Shown: positions 19,857-31,400, counted from the first letter of the stretch. The stretch is DNA of 64,000 bases from an uncultured Clostridia bacterium (GCA_946184295.1 CAMHEZ010000004.1:1-64000); one strand, 5' to 3'. Notes: generated by a model from the letters alone, not told the origin. Translations and numbers: made by a program.

Positions 19857-21971
19857 ATGATATCGTTGTCTAAACTGGTTATCGTTGAGTCGCCTGCTAA
19901 GGCGAAAACCATCAAAAAATACCTCGGTGCGGGATATGACGTGATCGCGTCCATGGGGCACGTCCGGGATCTGCCAAAAAGCAGACTGGGCGTTGACGTC
20001 AAACACGATTTCAAACCGAAGTATGAGATTATCAAGGGCAAGGAAGATTTGGTTGACAAGCTCAAAAAGGCTGCGGAGAAAAGCGACTTTGTCTATCTCG
20101 CCACCGACCCGGATCGCGAGGGAGAGGCTATTTCATGGCATCTGGCGTATATCCTGGGGCTGGATTTGAATGACAAAAACCGCGTGACATTCAACGAAAT
20201 TACCAAGGGAACCGTGCAGAGCGGCATTCAGAATCCCCGCAGCATTGACATGAAGCTGGTCAACGCGCAGCAGTGCCGCCGTCTGCTTGACAGAATTGTC
20301 GGTTATCGTCTCAGTCCCTTTGTCTCGCAGAAGATACGCCGCGGGCTTTCCGCCGGGCGCGTGCAGTCGGTGGCCGTGCGTGTCATCTGTGACAGAGAAG
20401 AGGAAATCCGCGCCTTTGTGCCGGAGGAGTACTGGACGATTGAGGGCAAGTTTATTCCCAAGGGCAGCCGCAAGGCTTTCCCCGCGCAGTTCTACGGCAC
20501 CGCCGAGGACGGCAAAATGCAGATTGCCAATAAGGAACAGGCCGACGGTATTCTGGCGGAGTTGGAGCAGGCGGAATTTGTCGTTTCCAAGCTCAAAAAA
20601 GGTACCCGCCGCAAGACGCCGGCACCGCCCTTTATCACGTCCACCTTGCAGCAGGAGGCCAGCCGCAAGCTCAATTTCCAGAGCCGCCGCACCATGAAAG
20701 TGGCGCAGGAATTATATGAAGGCGTGGAAATTGAAGGCATGGGCGCGGTCGGTATCATCACTTATATGAGAACCGACTCGCTGCGCATTTCCGACGATGC
20801 GCGCGCCGAGGGCACTGAGTATATCCGCAATCGCTGGGGCGAGAAATACCTTCCGTCCAAGCCTTACAACTTCAAGACCAAGGCGGGCGCACAGGACGGT
20901 CACGAGGCGATTCGTCCCACCATGCCTTCGCTCGACCCGGACAGCATCAAGGACAGCCTGACGTCCGACCAATACAAGCTCTACAAGCTCATCTGGTCGC
21001 GTTTTACCGCCAGCCTGATGGCGCAGTGTGTTCACGATACCATCAGCGTGGACATCACGGCAGGGAAATACCTCTTCAAAGCGTCAGGCTATACGGTGAA
21101 ATTTGACGGTTACACGGTGCTGTATGAAGAGAGCAAGGACGAGGACGACGAGAACAGCGGCGCGCTGCCTCCGCTCGAAGAGGGTATGCCGCTGAAGGTC
21201 AAGGAAATTGGCGAGCAGCAGCATTTTACCCAGCCGCCCGCACGATATACCGAAGCCACACTCATCAAGGCGCTGGAAGAAAACGGCATCGGCCGGCCGT
21301 CCACCTACGCCACAATCATCACCACGGTGGTGGGGCGCGAGTATGTGGTGCGCGACGGCAAGGCGCTGCGTCCCACCGAACTCGGCGAGCTGGTCAACAA
21401 GCTGCTCAAGGAGCGTTTCTCCAAGTTTGTGAATCTGAAATTCACCGCCGGCATGGAAAAGAATCTCGACAGCATTGCCGACGGCTCCAAGGAATGGATT
21501 GACACTCTGGGCGAATTTTACGGGGATTTTGAACAGAACCTTTCCGACGTCAAGAAGGCGATGGAAGGCATCGACATGAAGATTCCCGATGAGGAAACCG
21601 ACATTGTCTGTGAGAAGTGCGGGCGCAAGATGGTGATTAAGACGGGGCGTTACGGCAAATTTATTGCCTGTCCCGGCTTCCCGGAGTGCCGCAACATCAA
21701 GAAAATTGTCCATGAGATTGACGCAGAGTGCCCCAAGTGCGGCGCCAAGGTCGTGCAGAAGAAATCCAAGCGCGGCAAGGTGTTCTATGGCTGCGGCAGA
21801 TATCCCGAGTGTGATTTTGTGTCGTGGGACGAACCGACCCGCGAGAAGTGCCCGCAGTGCGGCAAGATTCTCTATAAAAAGCAAACCAAGAAAATCAACA
21901 AGCTGTACTGCGCCGACAAGGAGTGCGGTTACAGCCGGAATATTGAAACGACCGAGGAAGGTGCCGAATGA
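19857..21971 (+). CDS. topA: Type I DNA topoisomerase
   Basis: LVIVESPAKAKTIKKYLG, TDPDREGEAISWHLA, C-terminal zinc-finger repeats. Confidence 0.97.
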   Translation: MISLSKLVIVESPAKAKTIKKYLGAGYDVIASMGHVRDLPKSRLGVDVKHDFKPKYEIIKGKEDLVDKLKKAAEKSDFVYLATDPDREGEAISWHLAYILGLDLNDKNRVTFNEITKGTVQSGIQNPRSIDMKLVNAQQCRRLLDRIVGYRLSPFVSQKIRRGLSAGRVQSVAVRVICDREEEIRAFVPEEYWTIEGKFIPKGSRKAFPAQFYGTAEDGKMQIANKEQADGILAELEQAEFVVSKLKKGTRRKTPAPPFITSTLQQEASRKLNFQSRRTMKVAQELYEGVEIEGMGAVGIITYMRTDSLRISDDARAEGTEYIRNRWGEKYLPSKPYNFKTKAGAQDGHEAIRPTMPSLDPDSIKDSLTSDQYKLYKLIWSRFTASLMAQCVHDTISVDITAGKYLFKASGYTVKFDGYTVLYEESKDEDDENSGALPPLEEGMPLKVKEIGEQQHFTQPPARYTEATLIKALEENGIGRPSTYATIITTVVGREYVVRDGKALRPTELGELVNKLLKERFSKFVNLKFTAGMEKNLDSIADGSKEWIDTLGEFYGDFEQNLSDVKKAMEGIDMKIPDEETDIVCEKCGRKMVIKTGRYGKFIACPGFPECRNIKKIVHEIDAECPKCGAKVVQKKSKRGKVFYGCGRYPECDFVSWDEPTREKCPQCGKILYKKQTKKINKLYCADKECGYSRNIETTEEGAE

Positions 21972-23272
21972 GTGTTACCATCATAGGAGCGGGTCTGGCA
22001 GGCTGTGAAGCGGCGTGGCAGTGCGCCGAGAACGGCGTGAAGGTTCGGCTCTTTGAAATGAAGCCGGTCAAATTTACCCCTGCCCACAAGAATCCCGACT
22101 TCGCGGAGCTGATTTGCTCCAACTCGCTCAAAGCGGCGCGCATTGATTCCGCGGCGGGTCTGATGAAAGAGGAAATGCGGCGGCTGGGTTCGCTGCTGCT
22201 GCGGGTCGCGGACGAATGCGCCGTTCCGGCGGGCGGCGCGTTGGCGGTGGACAGAAATCAATTTGCCGCCAAGGTCACTGCCGCGATACGCAGTCACCCC
22301 AATATCACAGTCATCGAGCAGGAGGTCACGGACATTCCCGACGATGAGGTGGTCATTATCGCGTCGGGACCGCTGACCAGCGAACCGCTTTCCAAGGCAA
22401 TCGGCAAATTATGCGGCCACGAATTTTTGAATTTCCACGATGCGGCGGCGCCGATTGTGACCGCCGAGAGTATCGACTTGAGTTGCGCGTTTGCCGCCTC
22501 TCGTTACGATCGCGGCGGGGACGACGATTATATCAACTGCCCCATGAACAAGGAGCAGTATGAAGCCTTTCAGGAAGCGCTGGTCAGCGCCGAGCGCGCA
22601 CCCCTGCATGAATTCGAAAAAGACGGCGTGAAGGTGTACGAGGGCTGTATGCCGATTGAAATTCTCGCCTCGCGCGGCAAAGACGCCATTCGCTACGGTC
22701 CGATGAAACCGGTGGGTCTGCGCGACCCGCACACAGGGCATCGTCCGTGGGCGAATTTGCAGCTTCGGAAGGAAAACCGCGAGGGCACGCTGTATAATCT
22801 GGTGGGCTTTCAGACCAATCTCAAATTCGGGGAGCAAAAGCGGGTGTTCGGCATGATTCCCGCACTGAAAAACGCCGAATTCATGCGCTACGGTGTGATG
22901 CACCGCAACACGTTCCTCAATTCTCCCAAGCTGCTCAACGGCGATTATTCCATGATTGACCACCCGCATATTTTCTTCGCCGGTCAGATCACGGGCGTAG
23001 AGGGATATATGGAGTCAGCGGGTTCCGGTCTGTTGTGCGGCATTAATGCCGTGCGCACCTTGCAGAGCAGGGAACGGTTGATTCTGCCGGATTTCACGAT
23101 GCTGGGCGCGCTGCAAGGTCACATCTGCAACCGTGAAACCAAGGACTTCCAGCCGATGGGGGCGAATTTCGGCATCCTGCCGCCCATCGAGCCGAAAATC
23201 CGGGACAAACGGGAACGGTATGCCGCGTTGAGCGCGCGTTCGATGGTTTATTTTGAGAGTATGATGCACTGA
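21968..23272 (+). CDS. trmFO: Methylenetetrahydrofolate-tRNA-(uracil54-C5)-methyltransferase
   Basis: VTIIGAGLAGCEAAWQ, LICSNSLK, FFAGQITGVEGYMESAGSGLL. Confidence 0.96.
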   Translation: MSVTIIGAGLAGCEAAWQCAENGVKVRLFEMKPVKFTPAHKNPDFAELICSNSLKAARIDSAAGLMKEEMRRLGSLLLRVADECAVPAGGALAVDRNQFAAKVTAAIRSHPNITVIEQEVTDIPDDEVVIIASGPLTSEPLSKAIGKLCGHEFLNFHDAAAPIVTAESIDLSCAFAASRYDRGGDDDYINCPMNKEQYEAFQEALVSAERAPLHEFEKDGVKVYEGCMPIEILASRGKDAIRYGPMKPVGLRDPHTGHRPWANLQLRKENREGTLYNLVGFQTNLKFGEQKRVFGMIPALKNAEFMRYGVMHRNTFLNSPKLLNGDYSMIDHPHIFFAGQITGVEGYMESAGSGLLCGINAVRTLQSRERLILPDFTMLGALQGHICNRETKDFQPMGANFGILPPIEPKIRDKRERYAALSARSMVYFESMMH

Positions 23273-23297
23273 CAATTAACATAAAGAGAGGATAACG

Positions 23298-24311
23298 GTG
23301 AAAAGTATGAAAATTATTGTTGACGCATTCGGCGGAGATAACGCGCCGTTGGAAATCATCAAGGGCTGCGCGATGGCGGTCGAAAAATTTGACGATGTGG
23401 ATATCATTCTGACCGGCGACGAGGCGACAATCCGCGAGGTGGCAGAGGAAAACGAGATTTCCCCCGACCGCATGGACATCGTTCACGCGCCCGACGTTAT
23501 CAGTATGTCTGACCACCCCACCGAGTTGATGAAGTCCAAGAAGGACAGCTCGATGGCGCTGGCGCTCCGATTGCTGGCCGACGGCGAGGGCGACGCGATG
23601 ATCGGTGCCGGCAGCACCGGCGCGATGCTCACGGGCGCGACGCTGATTGTCAAGCGCATTAAGGGCATCAAGCGCCCCGCACTTGCGCCGATTATGCCCA
23701 ACGCGAACGGTATGTTCATGCTGATTGACTGCGGCGCGAATGCCGACTGCCGCCCCGAAATGCTGGTGCAGTTTGCCCATATGGGTTCGGTATACATGAA
23801 AAACGTCATGGGGGTGGAAAGTCCCCGCGTCGGTCTGGCCAATATCGGCACCGAGGAAACCAAGGGCGACGAACTGCGCAAGGCGACGTTTGAACTGCTG
23901 AAAAAGGAGCCGAATCTGAATTTCATCGGCAATTTTGAAACCCGTGACATTGCCGAAGGCGGTGTGGACGTGCTGGTGGCGGACGGTTTCACCGGCAATA
24001 TCATTTTGAAAACCTATGAAGGCGTGGCGTCGATGGTGGCGCATAAATTCAAGGACGTCTTTACCAAAAACGTCAAGAATAAGCTGGCAACGGCGGTCAT
24101 GCTGGGCGATATCAACGAGGTCAAAAAGTCGATGGACCATAACGAATACGGCGGCGCGCCGTTCCTCGGCGTGAAAAAGCCGGTGTTCAAGGCGCACGGC
24201 AGTAGTAAGGCCATTACGATCTGTAACGCCATCAAGCTCACCCGCGAGTTTGTATCGAGTGACGTGATCGGTAAGATTGCGGCGGATATCAGCGCAGGCA
24301 GCGAAGAATAA
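23298..24311 (+). CDS. plsX: Phosphate acyltransferase PlsX
   Basis: MKIIVDAFGGDNAPLEIIKG, GAGSTGAML, VADGFTGNIILKTYEG. Confidence 0.95.
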   Translation: MKSMKIIVDAFGGDNAPLEIIKGCAMAVEKFDDVDIILTGDEATIREVAEENEISPDRMDIVHAPDVISMSDHPTELMKSKKDSSMALALRLLADGEGDAMIGAGSTGAMLTGATLIVKRIKGIKRPALAPIMPNANGMFMLIDCGANADCRPEMLVQFAHMGSVYMKNVMGVESPRVGLANIGTEETKGDELRKATFELLKKEPNLNFIGNFETRDIAEGGVDVLVADGFTGNIILKTYEGVASMVAHKFKDVFTKNVKNKLATAVMLGDINEVKKSMDHNEYGGAPFLGVKKPVFKAHGSSKAITICNAIKLTREFVSSDVIGKIAADISAGSEE

Positions 24312-24470
24312 AGACGCGCCCGTACAATGGGGTGCAGGGGACTGGTTCCCTGCCGAGGTCAAGGGCGAGGAGCCCTTGCAGGGGAGTGGGGACAGCGTCC
24401 CCACAAGCGAAGCCATTGGCTGAGCGAGCAAGACGCGCCAAGATAACCGATAAGGGGTGGGCGAATACAG
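24312..24470 (+). repeat. Dispersed modular hairpin repeat, copy A
   Basis: acaatgggGTGCAGGGGACTGG...aagggcgaggagccctt...gtggggacagcgtccccac...gagcaagacgcgccaagataac...GGGCGAATACAGA. Confidence 0.85.
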
Positions 24471-24473
24471 AAC

Positions 24474-25304
24474 ATGAGCAACTTCAAAATCAATTTTTCA
24501 CTGAAACCGCTTGACGACATCACGCCGTGGGGCGGAACGAAACCAAGTCTGCAATGGTTCGGCATGACCGACGGACAGCTTTGGATTACGGTGGGAGAAA
24601 ACAATATCTATGAATATTCCCAAGCTGCCATTGACCATTTTCATTGTGACCTGCGTTATAACGATTATCAGTTGTCCCGTTTTCTGGAGGATTTTTCGGA
24701 CACCTTCCGTTTTGTGAGAGAGCCGATTCCTGCCGCGCTGTATGACAGGCTGGATACCTTTCGGGACAGGGTACACCACTGGAATGACGCGCAGATCGGC
24801 GACGATGATGACGACGATGACGACGCCTACTGGGACTTATACGAATCGCTGACAGAGTGGTATCAGCGACGCTCGTTTGATTCGGGACACCTCGTCGGCG
24901 GGCCGCATTTCACCTTTTGCCGCGGCGGAGAGAACATTAAAATATGTTGGGAAAGTAACGACCGACTGGACAACGGCGGCCATATCTGGACGGTTCCCTG
25001 CGGCGTATATGAATTGCCCTACCGCGCATTTGTGAGCGAGGTGGAGCGGTTTTACACGGCATTTTTTGAAGCGATGGACAAACAGGGGGAGTGCGCTCTG
25101 CGAAAAGATTGGGGCGCGGTCGAGGTGGACAAGGCATATTTGGCGAAGGAACACACCGAGCGGAAAATTGGTTTTTCCCAAGCGGTCGCGCTTCTCTCTG
25201 CGCCCTGCACCCCGGAAGAATGCACTGATTGGGCGAAGGTAGAGGCGCTCTACCGTAAAATGAACGAGGAACTTGAAAAAATGCATAATGGAAAGGGATT
25301 ATAA
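24474..25304 (+). CDS. Hypothetical protein (276 aa) with an internal poly-Asp tract
   Basis: Long ORF, 4-nt spacing to repeat [14 protein letters not shown]. Confidence 0.7.
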   Translation: MSNFKINFSLKPLDDITPWGGTKPSLQWFGMTDGQLWITVGENNIYEYSQAAIDHFHCDLRYNDYQLSRFLEDFSDTFRFVREPIPAALYDRLDTFRDRVHHWNDAQIGDDDDDDDDAYWDLYESLTEWYQRRSFDSGHLVGGPHFTFCRGGENIKICWESNDRLDNGGHIWTVPCGVYELPYRAFVSEVERFYTAFFEAMDKQGECALRKDWGAVEVDKAYLAKEHTERKIGFSQAVALLSAPCTPEECTDWAKVEALYRKMNEELEKMHNGKGL

Positions 25305-26030
25305 ATGAGCGTGAACGTGCAGGGCTATCTGGATTACCTCAGTAAGCCGTGGGGCAAATTGTTTTACCGAATGGTGTGGCACCATTTGAATTATGAAGGC
25401 AGGAAGATTCTGGATTTCGGGAGCGGCTTTGGTGTGACGGCCAATCATTTAGCGCAGTGCAACGACGTGACGGCCGTAGAGCCGAATAAGGAAATTTTGA
25501 CGCGTCGTTTTTGCGAAAACGATTATCAGCAAATTGTCGGCGGTATGGAAACACTCGCAGCAATGCCCGACCGTTCCTATGATGTGATTGTGTGTCATAA
25601 CGTGCTGGAATATCTGGCAAATGCCGAGGAGCGCGCGGCACTGCTGCGGGAATTTTATCGCCTTTTGCAGCCTGATGGGGTGGTGTCTGTCGTCAGGCAT
25701 AACAAGGCGGGAAAAATCATGCAAAAGGCCGTCTTTGAATACCGCATTGACGAGGCAATCGGCCTGCTGCGCGGTGAGAACGGCACGTCGTCCAATTTCG
25801 GCGAGGTGCATGAATACGAGTTGGACGAGCTGGCGCGGGACAGCGCGGGGCTTTTGGCAATTGACAAGCTCTACGGCGTGAGAATGTTTTATGGCTTGCA
25901 GCGGAACGATGTAAAAACGGAGCCCGATTGGCTTGCCAATCTGTACGCGCTGGAATGTGAGGCCGAGGAAATTCCCGCATTCAGAGATATCGCGTTTTTT
26001 CATCATGTGATGTTGAAACCAATCAAATAA
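25305..26030 (+). CDS. Class I SAM-dependent methyltransferase
   Basis: ILDFGSGFGVTANHLAQ, VIVCHNVLEYLANAEERAALLREFYRLLQPDG. Confidence 0.9.
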   Translation: MSVNVQGYLDYLSKPWGKLFYRMVWHHLNYEGRKILDFGSGFGVTANHLAQCNDVTAVEPNKEILTRRFCENDYQQIVGGMETLAAMPDRSYDVIVCHNVLEYLANAEERAALLREFYRLLQPDGVVSVVRHNKAGKIMQKAVFEYRIDEAIGLLRGENGTSSNFGEVHEYELDELARDSAGLLAIDKLYGVRMFYGLQRNDVKTEPDWLANLYALECEAEEIPAFRDIAFFHHVMLKPIK

Positions 26031-26050
26031 CGGAGAGGAAGTTTGTAACT

Positions 26051-26743
26051 ATGTCAGAAACACATCTTGACCCGTCGTATCTGGAAGATACGATCGGGTA
26101 TCAGTTTAAAAACCGCAAGTACCTTCTGACGGCGCTGACCCATTCGTCCTATGCCAACGAGGGCAAGCATTTGCAGAGCAACGAGCGTCTGGAATTTTTG
26201 GGAGATGCGGTGCTTAGCATAGTGGTGTCGGAGCACCTTTATGCTAAGTTCCGCAGCAAGCAGGAGGGCGACCTGACCAAGCTGCGTTCCTCGCTTGTCT
26301 GCGAGTCTACGCTGTGCGGTTTTGCCAAGAAAATTCAGCTCGGCGAATATATCATGTTCGGTCGCGGCGAACGTCACACGGGCGGCGATAAACGCCCGTC
26401 CATTCTCGCCGACGCGTTTGAAGCCTTGATTGCCGCGATTTTCCTCGACGGCGGTATGGAACAGGCGCGGAAATTTGTGATGGGCTTTATTCTGGAAGAG
26501 CTGGAACACCCGAATCTCCACCGCAGCAAGGATTATAAAACCATGCTGCAGGAGATCATTCAGCAGAATGCCGAGGAAAAACTCAGCTATGTGCTGGTAG
26601 GGGAGAGCGGTCCCGACCACAACAAACATTTTGTGGTGGAGGTGCATCTCAATTCCAATGTCATCGGCAAAGGCGGCGGCAAAAGCAAGAAGGAAGCCGA
26701 ACAGAATGCCGCCCGAGAAGCGCTGCTGCTGCTGGGGTATTAA
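26051..26743 (+). CDS. rnc: Ribonuclease III
   Basis: NERLEFLGDAVL motif and C-terminal dsRBD GKGGGKSKKEAEQNAAREAL. Confidence 0.96.
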   Translation: MSETHLDPSYLEDTIGYQFKNRKYLLTALTHSSYANEGKHLQSNERLEFLGDAVLSIVVSEHLYAKFRSKQEGDLTKLRSSLVCESTLCGFAKKIQLGEYIMFGRGERHTGGDKRPSILADAFEALIAAIFLDGGMEQARKFVMGFILEELEHPNLHRSKDYKTMLQEIIQQNAEEKLSYVLVGESGPDHNKHFVVEVHLNSNVIGKGGGKSKKEAEQNAAREALLLLGY

Positions 26744-26746
26744 GCA

Positions 26747-27769
26747 TTGAGCGGCAAACACGCGAATATTGCCCTGTTTATTCCCCACAACGGCTGCCCG
26801 CATCAGTGCGCTTTCTGCAACCAGCGCACGATTTCGGGTGCGGCGGCACAGCCCACTGTGGACGATGTGCAAGCGGCGGTTCATACGGCACTGTCCTCCC
26901 CGCATTTTGACGGGAGCCGCGCGGAGATCGCCTTTTTCGGCGGCAGCTTCACGGCCATTGAGCGTGGCTATATGCTGGAATTGTTGGAAGCGGCCTATGA
27001 ATTTGTCAAAAGCGGTGATGTGGCGGGCATTCGGATTTCCACCCGCCCCGACGCGATTGATGAGGAAATACTGGACATTCTGAAACAGTACGGTGTGACT
27101 TCCATCGAGCTGGGTGCGCAGTCCATGCGGGACGATGTGCTGCAAAGAAACCGGCGCGGTCACACGGCAGAGGACGTGGTGAACGCTTCACAGCTCATCA
27201 GGCAATATGGATTTTCACTCGGTTTGCAGATGATGACGGGGCTGGACGGCGATGATGACGAGGGCGCATGGTTCACGGCGCGGGAAATTGCCGCCCTGCA
27301 ACCCGATACCGTGCGGATTTATCCCACCGTCGTACTGGAAGGAACGGAACTGGCAGAGCGAATGCGCACGGGAGAGTATGTGCCGCCCAATTACGAAAGT
27401 GCGGCGTCGCTTTGCGCGGGGCTGCTGGCATTCTTTGAGGACGAGGGAATCAACGTCATTAAATTAGGACTTCACGCTTCCGACGGTGTGGAGGGACAGC
27501 GCGTGGGCGGCGCCTATCACCCCGCTTTCCGCGAGTTGTGCGAGGGAATATTATATTATCAGATAATCCGCGGGCGGTTAATGGAGCGTTACCCGGACGG
27601 CGGCGCGTTTGTGGTGTATGTGGACAAACACGACGTTTCCAAAGCCAGCGGACAGAAAAAATGCAATCTTGTGAAGCTCGCCCAAGAGGGCTGGTATGTG
27701 AAAATCAAGGGAATGGAGTTTGAAAATGGGACAGAACGAAGAACATGTAAAATTGAGCCGGAAGAATGA
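26747..27769 (+). CDS. Radical SAM protein, Elp3-like (TTG start)
   Basis: IPHNGCPHQCAFCNQRTISG; typical rnc-smc neighbour. Confidence 0.88.
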   Translation: MSGKHANIALFIPHNGCPHQCAFCNQRTISGAAAQPTVDDVQAAVHTALSSPHFDGSRAEIAFFGGSFTAIERGYMLELLEAAYEFVKSGDVAGIRISTRPDAIDEEILDILKQYGVTSIELGAQSMRDDVLQRNRRGHTAEDVVNASQLIRQYGFSLGLQMMTGLDGDDDEGAWFTAREIAALQPDTVRIYPTVVLEGTELAERMRTGEYVPPNYESAASLCAGLLAFFEDEGINVIKLGLHASDGVEGQRVGGAYHPAFRELCEGILYYQIIRGRLMERYPDGGAFVVYVDKHDVSKASGQKKCNLVKLAQEGWYVKIKGMEFENGTERRTCKIEPEE

Positions 27770-27788
27770 CAGTGGGGCGAAGGGAAAA

Positions 27789-28256
27789 ATGATGATACGG
27801 TTTGCCAAAAAATCCGACCTGCCGCAGGTCAATGCCATTCGGCGGCAGGTGCATGAGGTTCATGCCGAGGGCCGCCCGGATATTTTCCGCGGGAAATTCG
27901 GAAAAAAGCTGGCCAATCTGATAGATGACATGTATGAGGACGCATACACCAAAATCGTGGTGGCAGACATGGAAGGCAGGATTGGTGGTTTTGCGGTTCT
28001 CGAAATGATTGAAAAGCCGAAATCACCCTACAGCAAAGCACGGTGCTATCTGCGTGTAACGGAGTTTGGCGTTGACGAGAGTTACCGGCGGCAGGGCATC
28101 GGGACGGCGCTGATGAATTTTATCAAGCAATACGCGGCGGAACAGGACTTTGACACGGTGGAGTTGGACGTCTGGGAATTTAACGAGGGCGCACGGCAAT
28201 TTTATGAATCGGTGGGGTTCCAAACCTACCGCCGTTATATGGAATACAAGGCTTGA
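27789..28256 (+). CDS. GNAT family N-acetyltransferase
   Basis: VDESYRRQGIGTALMNFIKQYA and ARQFYESVGFQTYRRYM. Confidence 0.9.
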   Translation: MMIRFAKKSDLPQVNAIRRQVHEVHAEGRPDIFRGKFGKKLANLIDDMYEDAYTKIVVADMEGRIGGFAVLEMIEKPKSPYSKARCYLRVTEFGVDESYRRQGIGTALMNFIKQYAAEQDFDTVELDVWEFNEGARQFYESVGFQTYRRYMEYKA

Positions 28257-28269
28257 TGGCGGGCTAAGT

Positions 28270-28455
28270 CTGTATGCGCCTGAGTCTTTCTTTTGTCTTG
28301 GCGCGTCTTGCTGCGGTCAGCTTCACTGACCTCTGAGGGCCAGCCCTCAGACACCCGCCAAGGGCGCTGCCCCTGGACCCCGCCAGGAGGTGCCAGCACC
28401 CCCTGGACCCCGCCAGGAGGTGCCAGCACCCCCTGGACTCCCCGCGCTTCGCGCT
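28270..28455 (-). repeat. Dispersed modular hairpin repeat, copy B, with internal 30-bp tandem duplication
   Basis: Reverse complement of the A/C/F/H-type architecture; exact tandem 28371-28400 = 28401-28430. Confidence 0.85.
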
Positions 28456-28476
28456 TATTTTTTTGAGGAGTTGGCT

Positions 28477-31400
28477 ATGCACTTAAAATCACTCGATATG
28501 ATGGGCTTCAAATCCTTCCCCGACAAGGTGAAGATGTCGTTTGTGCCCGGTATTACGGCGGCTGTCGGCCCCAACGGCAGCGGCAAAAGCAACATCAGCG
28601 ACGCGGTGCGCTGGGTGCTTGGCGAACAGGCTACCCGCATTCTGCGTATCAAGTCGATGGAAGACGTCATTTTTGGCGGCACGACTCAGCGCAAGGCGCT
28701 TGGTTTTGCTGAAGTCGTGCTGACCATTGACAACAGCGACCGCGCGTTGGATTTTGACAGCGATGAGGTCGCGATTACCCGGCGATACTACCGTTCGGGC
28801 GACAGTGAATATAAAATCAACGGCAAGGCGGTTCGTCTCAAAGATATCAACGAGCTGTTTATGGACACGGGTATGGGCCGCGACGGCTATTCCATTATCG
28901 GACAGGGCAAGGTTGCCGACGTGGTGAACGTCCGTTCCGAGGAGCGGCGCAGTATCTTCGAGGAAGCGGCAGGCATTTCCAAATACCGTTACCGCAAACA
29001 GGAGGCGGAACGCAATCTCGCCCGCGCTGAGGAAAATCTGGTACATCTGGACGTGATTATGTCCGAGCTGGAAGGGCGCGTCGAGCCATTGCGCAAGGAC
29101 GCGGAGAAGGCCAAGCAGTATCTCGCGTTGATGGAGCAGAAAAAGACGGTGGAGATCGGCCTTTGGCTGACCACGCTGAGCCGTTCGGCGGAACTGCTGC
29201 GCGACTGGGATTACAAGGAAACGCTGGCGCGTTCCCAGCAGGAGGAAATCGACAAGGCTATTGAGAAAATCGAGGCCGACATCGAGAGCAAATTCCATCA
29301 CAGCAACGAGCTGGCCGCCAAGCGAGATGAAATGATGCGCCATTCTGCGGAATTGGAAGAAAATGCCGCCAAGACTGACGGCGAAGCCGCCGTGTTGGAG
29401 AATGATATTTCCCACCGTACCCAACGCATCGCGCGTCTGCAAGAGGAAATTGCTGAATTTCAACGCAGTGGCGACAGCATGAAATTGGAAATGGAGCGCA
29501 AGCGGCAGGAAATCGCCGACAAGAAGACGGAACTGGACAAAAAGCAGGCGCTGGCCGAGGATTTGAAACGGCAGTCCGATGAACTGCGCACCGATGACAC
29601 TGAATTTGAAAAGAAAATCGGCGGTTTGATGGTCCAGCGCAGCCAGATGACGGCGGAACTGTCGGCAGCACAAGTGGCGCTGGCGACAGCGCAGTCGCAG
29701 CTGGGGGAAATCAACAGCCGTCTGGAAAACGTGGACAGCGAAATCGAGCGCCGTCAGCAGGAGATCGAAAAGCTGCAATCCGCCAAAACGCTGACCGAAG
29801 AGGCGATTACCGGCGCACAGTCGCGGTTGCTGGAACTTGACGGCGAGAAGGACGCTTGGCAGGCACAATTGACAAAACTCCGCGAGCAGGGCGTACAGGT
29901 TCGGCGCGACAGCGAAAACGCCGAGTTGGACGCAAAGGGTCACGAGCGCAAGGCGCGCATTCTTGAAGACCTTGAAAAGAGCATGGAGGGCTTCGCGGGC
30001 AGCGTGCGTTCCGTGATGAAGATGGCCGAGAACGGTACTTTGCACGGCATTCATGGCCCGGTGTCCCGCCTGATGGACGTGCCGAACGAATACGCGACCG
30101 CCATTGAAATCGCGCTGGGCGGCAATATGCAGAATATCGTGGTGGACAACGAGGACGATGCCAAACGCGCCATTGCCCAATTAAAGCAGAGCAAGGCGGG
30201 ACGCGCTACCTTCCTGCCGCTCACCACCATCAAGCCCGCCCGTTTCAACGAACACGGCCTTGATGCTTGTGAAGGCTACATAGGCATTGCGGCGGAGTTG
30301 GTGCGCTATGACCAAAAGTACGCCAGCATTATTTCCAATGCGCTGGGAAAAATCTGCATTGTGGATACCATCGACAACGCGGTGAACATGGCGCGAAAAT
30401 TCGGCTATCGCTTCCGTATTGTCACGCTGGACGGACAGGTCGTGAATGCGGGCGGCTCCATGACGGGCGGTTCGCTCGCCAAAAACGCGGGCTTGCTCGC
30501 GCGCAAGGGTGAGATTGAAGCCCTGCGACAAAAGGCCGCCGACTGCATGAAGCAAAGCGAGACATTCAAAGCGCAATTTGCCGCGCTGGAACAGGAAGCT
30601 GCCGATCTCAAAGCAAAGATTCGCGAAAACGACGAGAAGCGGCAGGTGGTCAGCAATGACATGATTCGCTTTGAAACGGATTTAAAAAACACGTCCGCCA
30701 ATCTTGCCACCTTGATTGCCGAAACGGAGCGTTTGACCGCCGAACGAGGCGGCGCGGACGAGCGCACGTTATCTTTGCAGGAGCGCGTGGCGGACGCGGA
30801 AAATACCATAGCCGCGCTGCAAGAGCAGTTGGAGAAAATTGAACAGGACATTACAGGCAGCAGCGATATCCGCGCCGAGACTGCCCGCAAGCGGGAGGAA
30901 ATTTCCCTTGCGTTGAGTGAAGCGAGTATGGCAGTGATGTCGCTGTCGAAGGATATCGAAGCGGCCAAGCAGTCCATCGCCGACATGGAGAGCCGACGTG
31001 AGGAACAGACCGAGCGTATAGATGGCATGCAGCGCGAGATTGCTCAATTGGAGACGCAGAACGCGGAAACCACCGTGCAGGCCGCCGCTATGCGCAAGAG
31101 TGCGGAGCAGTGCCGCGCCGAGGCGGTCGCTTCCCGCGAAGGTATGACAACGCTCGCTAAGGAGCGTGAGCAGACCGAACGCGAGATTCACGAGCTGCGC
31201 AAGCAGTCCAAAGAGAAATCCGAACAGCGCGAAGCCATCACAGGAGAGGTCACGCGATTGGAAGAACGACGCGTGGCAGCCCAGCGGGAATATGATGAAA
31301 TCATCATGAAGCTGCTGGAGGAGTACAATTTGACCCGACGCGAGGCGGAGGAACAGTTTGAGCCTGCCGAAAACCAGCGGGAGGCCGAGCGCAAGGTCAA

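Noticed and set aside
28390-28476. N-terminal extension of smc in the ORF track (also leuS 41887-42090, proA 61418-61516, HD protein 54751-54876)
   Set aside because: These extensions are translated repeat-family or leader DNA; internal ATGs match the homologous N-termini.
28489-30180. 563-aa ORF antisense to smc (likewise 58104-59615 antisense to the relA/spoT homologue, 23094-24431 antisense to plsX, 4094-5356 antisense to the surface gene)
   Set aside because: Fully inside well-supported genes on the other strand; no RBS or family support.
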